Shown here in pieces: positions 22,501-33,237 of a stretch of 64,000 nucleotides of DNA. The stretch spans positions 26,415,214 to 26,479,213 of the forward strand of contig OX388313.1 in assembly GCA_947579605.1 (NCBI GenBank), written 5' to 3'. The notes below the pieces were generated by a model. That model did no database searches. It was not told the origin of the DNA and saw only the letters and a program-made list of their open reading frames with translations. Source of the DNA: Athripsodes cinereus. Its lineage: Eukaryota; Arthropoda; Insecta; Trichoptera; Leptoceridae. Position 1 is the stretch's first letter; every line of letters starts with the position of its first letter. The position numbers were made by a program, and so were the translations under genes.

Positions 22501-23958
22501 GTAAAGGAGCACAGCATTTCTCATGTTTTTTGCTATCATGTTTATTTCTAAAATGTATATGTTAGGCCTGTTGGGTATGTTTGTTATGAGTTAATAAACA
22601 ATGAGTTTTCTTATTTTTACTATTATCTTATTTTTTTAGACAAATATACTATCGATGATGTGAAACCATTCTTGAAAAAAAAATGATAATTCTTCCAAAG
22701 GCTCATAAATAGAGTCATAAATTTGCTAAATTAATGCATTTTGATAGTTGTTGTCGAGAATATTACTCTCCTAAGTCTAAAGGAACATTTAAATGCTGGT
22801 ATATAATTTTTAATAAGGATAATATACTGAATAATCATGCTTTTAATTTGCGCAATAAGATATTCCGTGAGAAAATGGCGCAGGTAAAAAAAGCAAATAA
22901 AATATTATAGATACCTATTACACACGGACTAAACTGTTGATAAAATGTTAATTTATTTATCCTATGAATAATAATTATTGATTTACAATGAAGTTTATAA
23001 AATACGAATTTATTTATTTCATATACAATTTTAAAGAGCACATGTTTTTAAGGAAATCTAACATGTTTTTTTACATATAAAAACATAGGATACCATATTC
23101 TAACTCGATGAATAAATTAATAAGAATTATATCAGTTGTAAATTTTTAATGTCTAAGCAACAGCGATTAGGATTTCTAAGAGGTACTTAGTTAAATTGAC
23201 AAATCTTGGTGTTGAACAATATTTGAATAGCATTTGGAAATGCTTTGAATTTGAAACAAAAAACAAAAGCACATACCAAAGGTTATGCAATCATATTGGT
23301 TGATAGTATGCAAATACATTTTACTGATTTTGGACTTAGTAAGCTATAATTAAGTAGACAAACTAGTTTACATTACGCGGTAGTAACTTGATTATAATGT
23401 CATTTTTATATGAATATCTATGTGATATATGTTTTTTGTTGACGGGACTTTTTGTGGGATCATTGTTACATAAAGCAATATTTTCCCTTCCTACTTATTA
23501 ATTTGGTGTATTGAAAAATTCGCACTCAAGGTGTTGTACAAAAAAAATACACGATAATTACACGACAAACAAGATTTCAAGTAACTGTTTTCGACAAATT
23601 CTTATTATTTTAGTCATACTTTTATCAATTAAACAGAGATAATCCTAACACCAAACAGTGTATAATAAATTTTAGTTGTCAAAGTTTATCAAAATCAATT
23701 AATTACTACAGAGATCTTGGCGCCTTTTTAAATTGATATCAAATATTTTTCCTTTTAAATGTTGTAAATAAAAGTACCTTCCATTACTGTATTTTACCAG
23801 TACCTCGTATTATCGTTTTTTCTGTCTCGTGAAAAAGGCGAAACTATCAAAACACATTTGAAATAGGTACTTATGGTTTCAAAGATCCAATGTCAATTTT
23901 ATTGGTGGTATTTTTTTTATATGTAGTGATCAATTTATTTGTTGTTCAATTTGAATTG
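22501..23958. other. AT-rich non-coding DNA
   Basis: I see no supported feature. Confidence 0.55.
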
Positions 23959-24248
23959 ATCGTTTAAACTATAGTTTGTCCATAATTCAAAATATCGTCA
24001 GCAGTTTAAACTGTTTAAAAGATTTTCAATTAAAATGAAACGATTCAAATCAGTTAAGACGATATAGTCTCAAGTTTTCAACTGTTGTTTGTTGCCTATA
24101 ACTTGATGAATAAATTATCGTTTAAACTATAGTTTGTCCATAATTCAAAATATCGTCAGCAGTGTGAACTGTTTAAAAGATTTTCAATTAAAATGAAACG
24201 ATTCAAATCAGTTAAGACGATATAGTCTCAAGTTTTCAACTGTTGTTT
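23959..24248. repeat. 132-bp direct duplication with 26-bp spacer
   Basis: Copy 1 (23959-24090) and copy 2 (24117-24248) differ at only a couple of positions (GTTTAAACTG against GTGTGAACTG). Each begins ATCGTTTAAACTATAGTTTG and ends CAACTGTTGTTT. The period is 158 bp. Each copy also holds TATCGTC and GACGATA in inverted order. The near-identity points to a recent local duplication. Confidence 0.9.
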
Positions 24249-24990
24249 ACTTATATGTTGGTTTCTCTATATCTGGACTTCCTCCATTTTTAAAACTAAG
24301 CCAAAATCAAAGCGATACTGACAGACTTAATTTATTTGGGTGGACGGTTTGAACACATCTCATGTGAGTCTAACGGTTTTTGTTTTTTACGCAAGCGAAA
24401 TCTTCCGACCTTTATGTCGTTTAGTATAAACACCATATTAACTATAATTATCATCAAAAAAATAAAATAAAAAAAGTTTATCACCGCAGTTACGTAGTGA
24501 GCAACTAATGAAGCACAGATTTTAATTGGTTTTATTAAATTTTAATTAATATTATTATTGCTAGTTATGGGTTTAATTTGAATTTAATTAAAATAAATTT
24601 TATTATTATTCAACGTTATTTACAATAATTTATCGATACTTAACGAAAGGGTTATAAAATATACCATAAACTTGATATAGATATGCTAAGTATAACGAGG
24701 AATATTTTAATTAATTTATTATTCTTTTAATAAAGGTAATAAAATATTATTATTTTTAAGATCGAGATAAAATTTTCGCAGACATAATTGTGGTAAAACT
24801 GTTAACAGATTAGCAACATAATAAAAAACTCACTGGTACCTATGATTTCTGTTTGCTTCTATAGCTTGATGAACAAAATTATAAAATGTAAACTTACCAT
24901 GGTTTTGTTTTTTATTGATATCGAGAGAGTGACGTTATCTGCTGAATACCACACTAGTAGTAAGAAATAGATATTTGCCATAGAACTATG
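24249..24990. other. AT-rich non-coding DNA
   Basis: No gene is visible. A minus-strand ACCATGGTAAGT word near 24890 looks like a splice donor, but no exon can be built around it. Confidence 0.45.
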
Positions 24991-25178
24991 GAATGTTAGA
25001 TTTTTTTCCCCTTAATCTGGACTTACCTGTAACAAAAAGAAAATAAAAATATTAAGAAATGTAAATATTTAAATAATGAAAGTTAATTTCCACATATTAT
25101 TTTCGATAAGTAGAGTCATATTATACTTAGATGAGAAGAGTAAAAAAAAACTATTACACAACATCATTACATTTCCAG

Positions 25179-25286
25179 GGTACAAAATGGTTTAATAGGT
25201 TGCCAAAGGAACTGAAAAACATCGGAAGTTATAGAGTATTTAAAAATAAAATAGGTTTATTGAAAAAAAAGTTTATTATTAAGTAG
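25179..25286 (+). pseudogene. LINE ORF2 C-terminus (tandem copy 1)
   Basis: This 35-codon open segment encodes TKWFNRLPKELKNIGSYRVF and a lysine-rich end before TAG (25284-25286). W-F-N-x-L-P-x-x-L-(x)n-F-K is the usual end of CR1/Jockey-like ORF2. Upstream coding sequence is absent, so it is a truncated relic. Confidence 0.65.
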
Positions 25287-26086
25287 AATATATCTAGAGT
25301 AAGTATTAGTTAAGTATATTATTGTTAAGATGTGTAAAATTAAGAATATTGTAAATCTATCCCATACACAAGTAAACTCTTTTAATGGGATAGTAAACAA
25401 TATATTTTTAAGTGCATTTTAGTAAATGTGTAATATATCGTCCCTCTTCTGACTAACAGTTGTATCTGCCTTAATGTAAATTGTTCAGGAGAGCGTTTTT
25501 TGTGTTTTCCCTTGCATATTTCCGTCTCTCCTAGTTATATGATACAGTGTAAATATATTACATTATTTTATTTGTACCTATTCTCATACATCTCAGAATC
25601 ATTTCTGGGATGAAATTCTGAGGAATTAGTAGATACAACACATTTTATTTAGAATAATTCGCAAATACGACAGCAAATCAGAAGGCTATTCCAGGATAAC
25701 GGTAACAGTGACAGGTGTGATCTTCAGTGAGAACATGCAGGGTACATATACATAAATACACATCGGTGATCATTACTCGATTTTGCCAAAAACGACAGAT
25801 ACGACAGTTCGTCAGAAGAGGAACGATATATGTATTTTTGTGATATTTAAAAAAAAAAATATCACGCAGTGATTAGGGGTGTAACCAGCAAACCAATTGA
25901 ATGTTAGATTTTTTTCCCCTTAATCTGGACTTACCTGTAACAAAAAGAAAATAAAAATATTAAGAAATGTAAATATTTAAATAATGAAAGTTAATTTCCA
26001 CATATTATTTTCGATAAGTAGAGTCATATTATACTTAGATGAGAAGAGTAAAAAAAAACTATTACACAACATCATTACATTTCCAG

Positions 26087-26194
26087 GGTACAAAATGGTT
26101 TAATAGGTTGCCAAAGGAACTGAAAAACATCGGAAGTTATAGAGTATTTAAAAATAAAATAGGTTTATTGAAAAAAAAGTTTATTATTAAGTAG
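26087..26194 (+). pseudogene. LINE ORF2 C-terminus (tandem copy 2)
   Basis: This is the same segment as at 25179-25286, displaced by exactly 908 bp and identical in the coding part. It was carried by the tandem duplication rather than inserted independently. Confidence 0.65.
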
Positions 26195-26764
26195 AATATA
26201 TCTAGAGTAAGTATTAGTTAAGTATATTATTGTTAAGATGTGTAAAATTAAGAATATTGTAAATCTATCCCATACACAAGTAAACTCTTTTAATGGGATA
26301 GTAAACAATATATTTTTAAGTGCATTTTAGTAAATGTGTAATATATCGTCCCTCTTCTGACTAACAGTTGTATCTGCCTTAATGTAAATTGTTCAGGAGA
26401 GCGTTTTTTGTGTTTTCCCTTGCATATTTCCGTCTCTCCTAGTTATATGATACAGTGTAAATATATTACATTATTTTATTTGTACCTATTCTCATATATC
26501 TCAGAATCATTTCTGGGATGAAATTCTGAGGAATTAGTAGATACAACACATTTTATTTAGAATAATTCGCAAATACGACAGCAAATCAGAAGGCTATTCC
26601 AGGATAACGGTAACAGTTACAGGTGTGATCTTCAGTGAGAACATGCAGGGTACATATACATAAATACACATTGGTGATCATTACTCGATTTTGCCAAAAA
26701 CGACAGATACGACAGTTCGTCAGAAGAGGGACGATATATGTATTTTTGTGATATTTAAAAAAAA

Positions 26765-26960
26765 AATATCACGCAGTGATTAGGGGTGTAACCAGCAAAC
26801 CAATTGTATGTAATAACGCAGATAGCCCTGTTTGTGCCAATATAAATAAGAAATTCAGGATGTGCGGCATGCCTCATCGCTGACTTGTAGATGTTAATTT
26901 TCTTATATTAGCTCACAACACCTGCCTTCAACAGGATACACGAAAACAGAAAAGAGTGCG
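26765..26960 (-). repeat. S1 SINE-like copy spanning the duplication edge
   Basis: In reverse orientation it keeps the ACAGGTGT-like 5' part (CCTGCCTTCAACAGGATACA on the plus strand), GATGAGGCATGC, the TCCTGAATTTCTTA-type block, the GGCACAAACAGGGCTATC block and a decayed TACCCC-like end within 26765-26806. The terminal palindrome region is replaced by a run-rich GATATTT...AAATATC hairpin. Confidence 0.6.
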
Positions 26961-27541
26961 TTAAAATAATAAAAAAAACTTGTATTAAAACAAACAGAGG
27001 TGTATTTTTGTTTAATTTACCGTAACACTTAAAAACCAAAATACTTTGAATTCTGTACATAATTTATTATTTTCAAACATTGTAATATTTTGTTTGTGTC
27101 CCAAGTATTTTAGAGTTTTCGTGTGAGACAGCTGATATCATCATTATTCATTATAAAACCGCGACAAGAATGCGAGGACAACACGAATATTAAAACACCA
27201 CCGTTTTGTAAATAATATGTATTATAATAATAATAATATGTCTATTCCAGGTTTATAATCTACCCACTCGTTTACGAAAATGCGGTTGAGTTTTATAGGT
27301 TAATAACACTTATATTGATAACACACAAAAAGAGTAGGAAGTCGATTAGCTAAGACAACAATGCAATAAAACAATGTTTTAAGTTAAACAACATACCTAC
27401 AATATTTAGACGTTTTTTGACGCGGCAAGATACTATGAATTGCGGATAAATATCAGACGAATGTGCGATATACTTTTATTCACCAACTGACCTCATAATA
27501 TTGTGCAAGATATATAGGTTTAATCAAAGAAATCTGGTGTA
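26961..27541. other. AT-rich non-coding DNA
   Basis: No gene is visible; ATA/ATT-rich runs occur at 27220-27240. Confidence 0.5.
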
Positions 27542-27733
27542 GGAAACTGCCGCGACAATAGAGAACGATGGGGCTTCCTACAGGACGAATCCGGAGCATG
27601 TGACTGTGGTGCAGCACAGACTATGCCACACTTGTTGGAATATCCATTGTGCCCTGTCACTTGCACTATGGAGGATATTTTTGACGCATCTCCACCTGCT
27701 GTGCGTTTTGCGCAGTACTGGAGATCAGTTTGA
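27542..27733 (+). pseudogene. LINE ORF2 C-terminus with Cys/His motif
   Basis: This 63-codon open segment ends at TGA 27731-27733. It encodes RWGFLQDESGACDCGAAQTM, then PHLLEYPLCPVTCTMEDIF, and ends FAQYWRSV. The pattern C-x-C-G-x-x-Q-T-x-x-H-L-x(4)-C resembles the zinc-knuckle-like C-terminus of Jockey-type and related LINE ORF2 proteins. One expected cysteine of the knuckle appears replaced (EYPLC). It is open on the plus strand with no recognisable upstream RT, so it is a 5'-truncated relic. Confidence 0.65.
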
Positions 27734-27896
27734 TGGGTTTTTTCTCTGGGTTTCGACACGATAAATAAATATAGGTTTATCTCAAAAGACAAGTTACCAT
27801 ACATTTTCGTGTACTTATATAGAGAATTTGATAAAAGACTGAGGTTGCGACGTGTATAGACGCTACAAAAAATGCACGTGGGAAGGTGTTAGATAA

Positions 27897-28106
27897 AAGT
27901 ATGATCTGTCTAACTATGTTGACCGTGCCTTCTGTGTGGCTGGTCCGTTGCTGTGGAGCAAAATTCCCTATGATTTGCGGACTCTGGAGAGTGTGGAGGT
28001 GTTCAAGGAGAGGTTCAAAACCCTATTGTTCAGAAGGTGTTATGATTCCTTGTGGTGGTTTTTCCACAAAACGGCGCATCTTAAAAACCGTTGTCTATTT
28101 ATTTAA
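27897..28106 (+). pseudogene. Second LINE ORF2 C-terminal fragment
   Basis: This open segment is bounded upstream by TAA (27894) and ends at TAA 28104-28106. It encodes DLSNYVDRAFCVAGPLLWSK, then IPYDLRTLESVEVFKERFKT and LLFRR. The R-x-F-x-x-A-G-P-x-L-W-x-x-I-P-(x)-L-R and F-K-x-x-F-K-T-x-L-F signature belongs to the ORF2 C-terminus of CR1-like and related LINEs. It lies 164 bp after the knuckle-type relic but is a different family. Confidence 0.7.
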
Positions 28107-28277
28107 AGTAATATTTTGTCTCCAGAATGTTACGACACAAAATAAACACATCGATAATAATTATATAATCTTTTTTAATTTTCCATACCCTTTCTGACTA
28201 GCCTTTCCTAAAAAAGTTTAAAATCATATCAAAATATTACACAACAATGGTATGGGAAATTATAAGTTAAATTTACA

Positions 28278-28365
28278 TACTATACTATACTATACCATAT
28301 CATCACGGCATATCCCACAAGTGGGGTAGCCAGCAGATCAGCTGCATGTAAGAAACATGCAATTT
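28278..28365 (-). repeat. S1 SINE-like copy, tail end
   Basis: The tail TATACTATACTATACC and terminal block CATCACGGCATATCCCACAA, then GTGGGGTAGCCAGCAGATCA, are excellent, up to GCTGCATGTAAG. The rest of the element is missing, so it is a short 5'-truncated copy. Confidence 0.75.
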
Positions 28366-29464
28366 TATGTGAGACATGAGACATTTTATGAGAGAAAACA
28401 GAAACATGTAAATTTACATACTTCATTATATTTTGTGAAAACATAATATTATTTTTGTCATTATGAGTTTAGTGTCTATTATGAAAAAAATTACCAATCC
28501 ACACATAAATATTTGAGTCCGTTCGTATGTATGTATGTTCGTATGTCCTTAATTGACTCGGAAATTAGGAAAGACCGAAGTAAAATAATATACTCTATAC
28601 GAAGTCTCATCTTCTGGGCAGGTTTAAGGCTAAAAACATTTTAAATATCTTATATATTGATAAAGATATTTTAATTTTAATGCGACCATGTCACAAAATT
28701 AGCTACAAAATGTATGAAGAATATAATATGCAAGGTTTAGTAAAGAGCAATATTCACAGTCAAACATTTTTCATTGTATTGAATTAATTTCAAAATGGAT
28801 GTAACAATAAATACAACAATTCTGAAACCAAATAATTAGGGTTTATTTTCGTAGTAAAATATCGTGTTTGCTAATGAGAAAAGCTCTTGAATTACTTGAG
28901 TTATAATTGCATATTTTTGACATAAGTATTGGGCTATTTTTATAATGGAAGACATTATGAAACCATAGAAAACTATACTTGTATATTATATATTGATCCG
29001 TTTGAAAAGAGGTTAGCGAATAATAATACAAACTACTGAATACGATCTGTATAGATTACAACATTCTAATAGGAATGTTATTACTACTATACTTGTACTA
29101 ACAAACTATTGCTAGTAGTTGTGACCTTGAAAGACTGGTCAAAGACCGCCGGCCGGTGAGGTAATGCACTGCTGAATGTAGGCAATTGAACGCAGTTGTT
29201 GTTACCAGGTTATCATAATGTTACTGTGTTATAAGGTCTAGTCACCTATATTAGGTAGGAGGAAGATAAATTAATGGAAAAATACAAGAGTAGGTATATG
29301 AAAATAGGTTCCTGGAATAACACAGGTCTATCACTTTTTTCTTGTAGGGCAGCTATTCTTATAACATTAAACATTTTCAACTTCTCTTTATGGATTGCCA
29401 TCTATTCTTAAAAGATTATATTTCTTATTTTTTATTGGCCAAAGTCTCTTACATCTTGGAGACC
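28366..29464. other. AT-rich non-coding DNA
   Basis: No gene is visible. A GTATGTATGTATG-type run occurs near 28524-28540 and a CG-rich word (CCGCCGGCCGGTGAGG) near 29147. Confidence 0.5.
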
Positions 29465-29625
29465 ACGAGCAGTAACCAGGAGCGTAGAAAGACCCTAATG
29501 AGGTGGAGGGATGATATAACTCGTCAACTGGATGCAGACGGCGCAGAATCGAATGATATACAAGGAAATCGAGGAGGCCTTCATCCAGGAGTAAACGAGA
29601 GTGGACTGAGAAGAAGAAGCAGAAT
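29465..29625 (+). pseudogene. RTE-like LINE C-terminus
   Basis: The plus strand encodes RRKTLMRWRDDITRQLDADG in one frame. It then needs a +1 shift to read YKEIEEAFIQE and a stop (TAA ending near 29595). R-W-x-D-D-I and E-E-A-F-I-Q-E are hallmark ends of RTE-like ORF2. A purine-rich AGAAGAAGAAGCAG tail follows. One frameshift and 5' truncation make it dead. Confidence 0.7.
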
Positions 29626-29771
29626 GGCGCGATAGAAAGTCCTGAAACTATTTTACTAGCTTTTCTACTTATGGAAGATACCGTTATGATATAGTTAAAT
29701 ACAACCGCCCCTCACAAAAGAACTTCCTTTCCATGCGTAGATAGAAGTTATAATGATTTCGCATATATAAT

Positions 29772-29860
29772 TCTACTACTACTATACTATCATAGTATAA
29801 CCTAAAAGTGTGGTAGCCAGCAGAGCACTCGCATGTAACATACATCCAAGCTGTTACACT
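29772..29860 (-). repeat. S1 SINE-like copy, tail end
   Basis: The tail CTACTACTACTATACTATC is clear, followed by a decayed terminal block (AAGTGTGGTAGCCAGCAGAG) and GCATGTAACATACATCCAAG, CTGT. It stops near the TGTCCTCT block position. Confidence 0.6.
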
Positions 29861-30460
29861 ATAAAATAGTTCGTGAAGCACCCGGCTTACAATAGATCTC
29901 TTACTCTTTCCCTTACGTTTTAGAATGTCGCATACCTACCTACACAAAAGGAGATTTTTTGTTTGTTTATAGATTAAATTACAACTGGCACAAATCATCC
30001 TTGTAGGATGCTATGCCATAATATAACAATTATGTGATCATGCGCAATGAAACTCAATCCATCATGGTCAATAGTAAATATGTGCTTAGTACATTAAATA
30101 AACAAGTTTTAATGAGCAAATCAACAATTTATATAAATTAATTGTTTAATACATAAAACGTAGCTTCTGGTGAGAAATTTTCGCAAAACAAGCCACAGGA
30201 AATAACACTAAACAACATGAAGTTCTTTGAACTGTCAAAACGCAGATTTATTCAGGTTCATTAAATGGCAAACTGCGGCGGTTTGTGAGAACCGGTTGAT
30301 AACAATTGAAAGTACAATAAACGTCATTTTGTTTTCAATAATCTTCTGAAAATGACATCCATTTTTAAATATAGTGTTTTAAATAAAATTAATGCACTCC
30401 AACGTCTCCAACGTACCTACTTACTTAATCATAGTATCAACAATAATGGTATTTATTTAC
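29861..30460. other. AT-rich non-coding DNA
   Basis: I see no supported feature. Confidence 0.5.
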
Positions 30461-30660
30461 CACTACTACCTATACCATCACGGCATATCCCACAAGTACG
30501 GTAACCTGCAGACCAGTTACATGTAACAAGCACACAAAACCCGTCCTCTCCATGCCAACAAAAATTAAGAAATTCAGGATGGGTGGAAACCCCATTGCTG
30601 AATTGTGTTTACCTTTTTATAAATGTTATTAAAAGGACATGTTTTTTGGAACAGCAACTT
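30461..30660 (-). repeat. S1 SINE-like copy
   Basis: It has the tail CTACTACCTATACCATCACG, the terminal block CGGCATATCCCACAAGTACG, then GTAACCTGCAGACCAGTTAC, CGTCCTCTCCATGCCAAC and TTCAGGATGGGTGGAAACCC. The 5' block is degraded. Confidence 0.7.
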
Positions 30661-31696
30661 CTACAAACTATTTTTTTCTATATCTTTATGAAATGTAAAA
30701 CGAGATAACGCAAAAAACGCATTCGCAAAATAAGTGTGTATGTTTACGAATAAATTACTAAAATAATGAGCTTCCACCAATAACCGTCGGTCCATAAATT
30801 AAACATTACTAATATTTTTTGCAATCAAGGAAAGTTGGTTCCAGAGAACCGGTTAATTTCTTGCAACGCGTTTAATAATATGCATGAAAGTGTAACAAGC
30901 CACGAGTAATACAACATTGTTCGAGACGTGTATAAATAAATAAATAAAATAAATTATAATACTCGCATCTCCTTATATTACAACATTATGAAGTTACTTG
31001 ATATTTTCATATTTCATTTCAAATGTGCACCAGGATGGAAACACTTCAGACTCGGAATCATTCGAATTTGCATAATTTTTGTTGGCATACTGCGTGATGT
31101 TGCTAAAATACATTTTTTTTAATTGCCCACTGGTTCGTTGTGGGCGGATCGGGGAAAAAATTCATGATCCGAGCTTATCACGATGACATTTAACAATTTT
31201 ATTATTACGATCATACAAAGGCGGTATGTGCAAGTTATAAAGTTATGTCAAAAGTGAGATAATAATCTTCTTTTTAAAGTGTTTTTAAGACGAAAAATAA
31301 TGAGTTTTAATTACAATTTTCGTTTAGTAGGTACATAATATCTTTAAAATATACCTACTTCTGTTTTAGTTTGTGAGATTTTTCAGTTTTATCTACATCT
31401 TGAATGTAACACCACGAGTTTACTTCGAATGGAAACAAAAAATATGTCACTTTTTTCCATAAAACTATTGTACATAATGAAGATATAAGGAAAGGCGAGG
31501 TTTTATGAACTATATTATGAGAACTATTTTATGAATATTATGAGAAATTCAAAAAATCAAATTAACTGCAAATTGCAGATTATTGGATATCATCCATACA
31601 CATTGCAAAATTCGAAGGTCTCGGGATACCTTTCTCACATCTTCCGATCAGATTTTTAATATTGCGTTGACATGGTTCTCCAATTGAGATGTCAGA
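30661..31696. other. AT-rich non-coding DNA
   Basis: No gene is visible. An AATA-rich run occurs at 30935-30955. Confidence 0.5.
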
Positions 31697-31851
31697 AAAA
31701 AATAAGACATTCAGGATGGGTGGCAAATCTCATCACCGAATTTAATATGTAAAATATCTTTACTTTTTCGAACATCTGCCTTTTACAGGACACACGAAAA
31801 CTTACGAGAAAGAGTGGGAGACCAATTCTCTGCCGGGTGCTAAAAATCCTT
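31697..31851 (-). repeat. S1 SINE-like copy lacking its 3' end
   Basis: It is well preserved from AAGACATTCAGGATGGGTGG through CTGCCTTTTACAGGACACAC, GAAAACTTACG and GAGTGGGAGACCAATTCTCT to GCCGGGTGCT. It ends at the same 5' boundary as the copy at 20440-20693. The terminal block and tail are missing, so the loss is from the 3' side, which 5' truncation cannot explain. Confidence 0.75.
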
Positions 31852-32993
31852 GATAAAGATAGTCTCAGTCAGATAACATTATTGATAACATCTACGGTCC
31901 CAATAGGTTCATAATAATATTTCATGTCATGTTGTAAGCCTACACGTAATATTTTTTCTACGAATTCACTGTAGGTAATGTCGTCATACTTGATGTTTGT
32001 TACATGAATTTTTAGAGTAACATGAAAATAATCATTACATCACTACGTATTTTCTAAGGATAAGGATACCTTTAATTATTACAAATTAATTAACAAAATA
32101 AATGTTATTTGATCGCGATAGATAAAACACGAGATATCACAAAGTTAATTGGTACATTACGTAATTGTGCGAGCCTTAAAGAGTAACCATATATTATTTT
32201 AAAGTCGCTATACGACAATATTCATTACTTTGAATTTTTTTTAATTTCATTTGAATGTAGGATTCGATATTCGTTATATTCTACATAAATACTAAGCTAA
32301 TATCTAAAATAAATTAAAATTTATCTAACTATTAAAACTGCCTACTATTTCTGTTAAAAAAGATGGTCCTGGTTTGGCTGTCTTTAAGAAATCTATTGAT
32401 AGTTGATGTCATTTTCAAGTACTCCGCTTTATTGATTAGTCACTTTACATTTTAGGAATGAATTTATGGTTTTTTAATACCGCAGAGGCAGCATTCTGAG
32501 TTCTTATTTTATACAGTAAGTTCGCTAAATATTGTGCACGTGTAAAAATAAATGAGATTGCGTGATGGTACAACTATTGGAGTATTTTCATTATGCTCAA
32601 GTTTAAATATTACTTTAGCTTTTCGTTAAAAAATTACAAACTATATTGTTTTTAACACTAAATTATAATGAGTTATAATATTCTTTATTAATTCCCCGTA
32701 CTAAAACGATGATTTATTTTCAATTTATAATTAATAATAACAATAGAAAAGCTTGTAAGTTTTAATTACATATTAGTTGGTAAATTTAATCATAAAAATG
32801 AGGTGTAATCATTGTCCTGTAACAACTAAATGTACGATGAGTGAGAATAGCAAACAGGTAGAACACATCACTGCATAATTTTATATACATTGTATTTTAA
32901 CATAATTATTAACTCAGTACCCATCAGTGACGGGACTAGATTTTTTAAAATTATTTTACTGTTTTCGATTGATTACGAGAATTATTTCTTCTA
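31852..32993. other. AT-rich non-coding DNA
   Basis: I see no supported feature. Confidence 0.5.
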
Positions 32994-33104
32994 ATTCTTC
33001 TCGTGCCGCTCCTAACGGAGGTTAGCGACCATCTCTTTGAACTCCTCACGATCCTGGGCCAAACTGATGAGAGTTGCTGCATCCGGTATTCCAAACCGCA
33101 TTAT
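32994..33104 (-). pseudogene. RTE-like LINE C-terminus
   Basis: The minus strand encodes GIPDAATLISLAQDREEFKE, then MVANLR and a TAG stop (complement of 33012-33014). A GAAGAA-type tail follows (plus strand TTCTTCTAATTCTTC). The A-Q-D-R-x-x-F/W helix and the position of the stop just before the tail match other RTE-like relics here (7590, 57110). Only about 30 codons remain. Confidence 0.65.
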
Positions 33105-33237
33105 TTAATGATATTTTAATTATTATGACAATTAGATTACATCAATCGAGATTCGGAGGAACTAAATAAAGTATTACCTAACATCTGAAGTATCGATATA
33201 AAATATAAAAATGAATACGGTAATCCATTACCCAATT

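Larger units (their letters stand above)
24991..26806. repeat. 908-bp near-identical tandem duplication
   Basis: Copy 1 (24991-25898) and copy 2 (25899-26806) are in direct contact. Both begin GAATGTTAGATTTTTTTCCC and end AACCAGCAAACCAATT(G). I notice only a handful of substitutions (CATCGG/CATTGG, GTGACAGG/GTTACAGG, GGAACG/GGGACG, CATACATC/CATATATC) and a homopolymer change. Each copy carries the same LINE ORF2 C-terminus. The right edge of copy 2 continues into an S1 element (26765-26960), while copy 1 contains only the first part of that S1 sequence, so one breakpoint lies inside S1. Confidence 0.92.

Noticed and set aside
24991..25040. Splice donor (minus-strand ACAGGTAAGT) implying a host exon
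   Set aside because: No open frame or acceptor supports an exon; the word is duplicated with the 908-bp unit and is similar to one near 52465, so it is probably repeat-derived.
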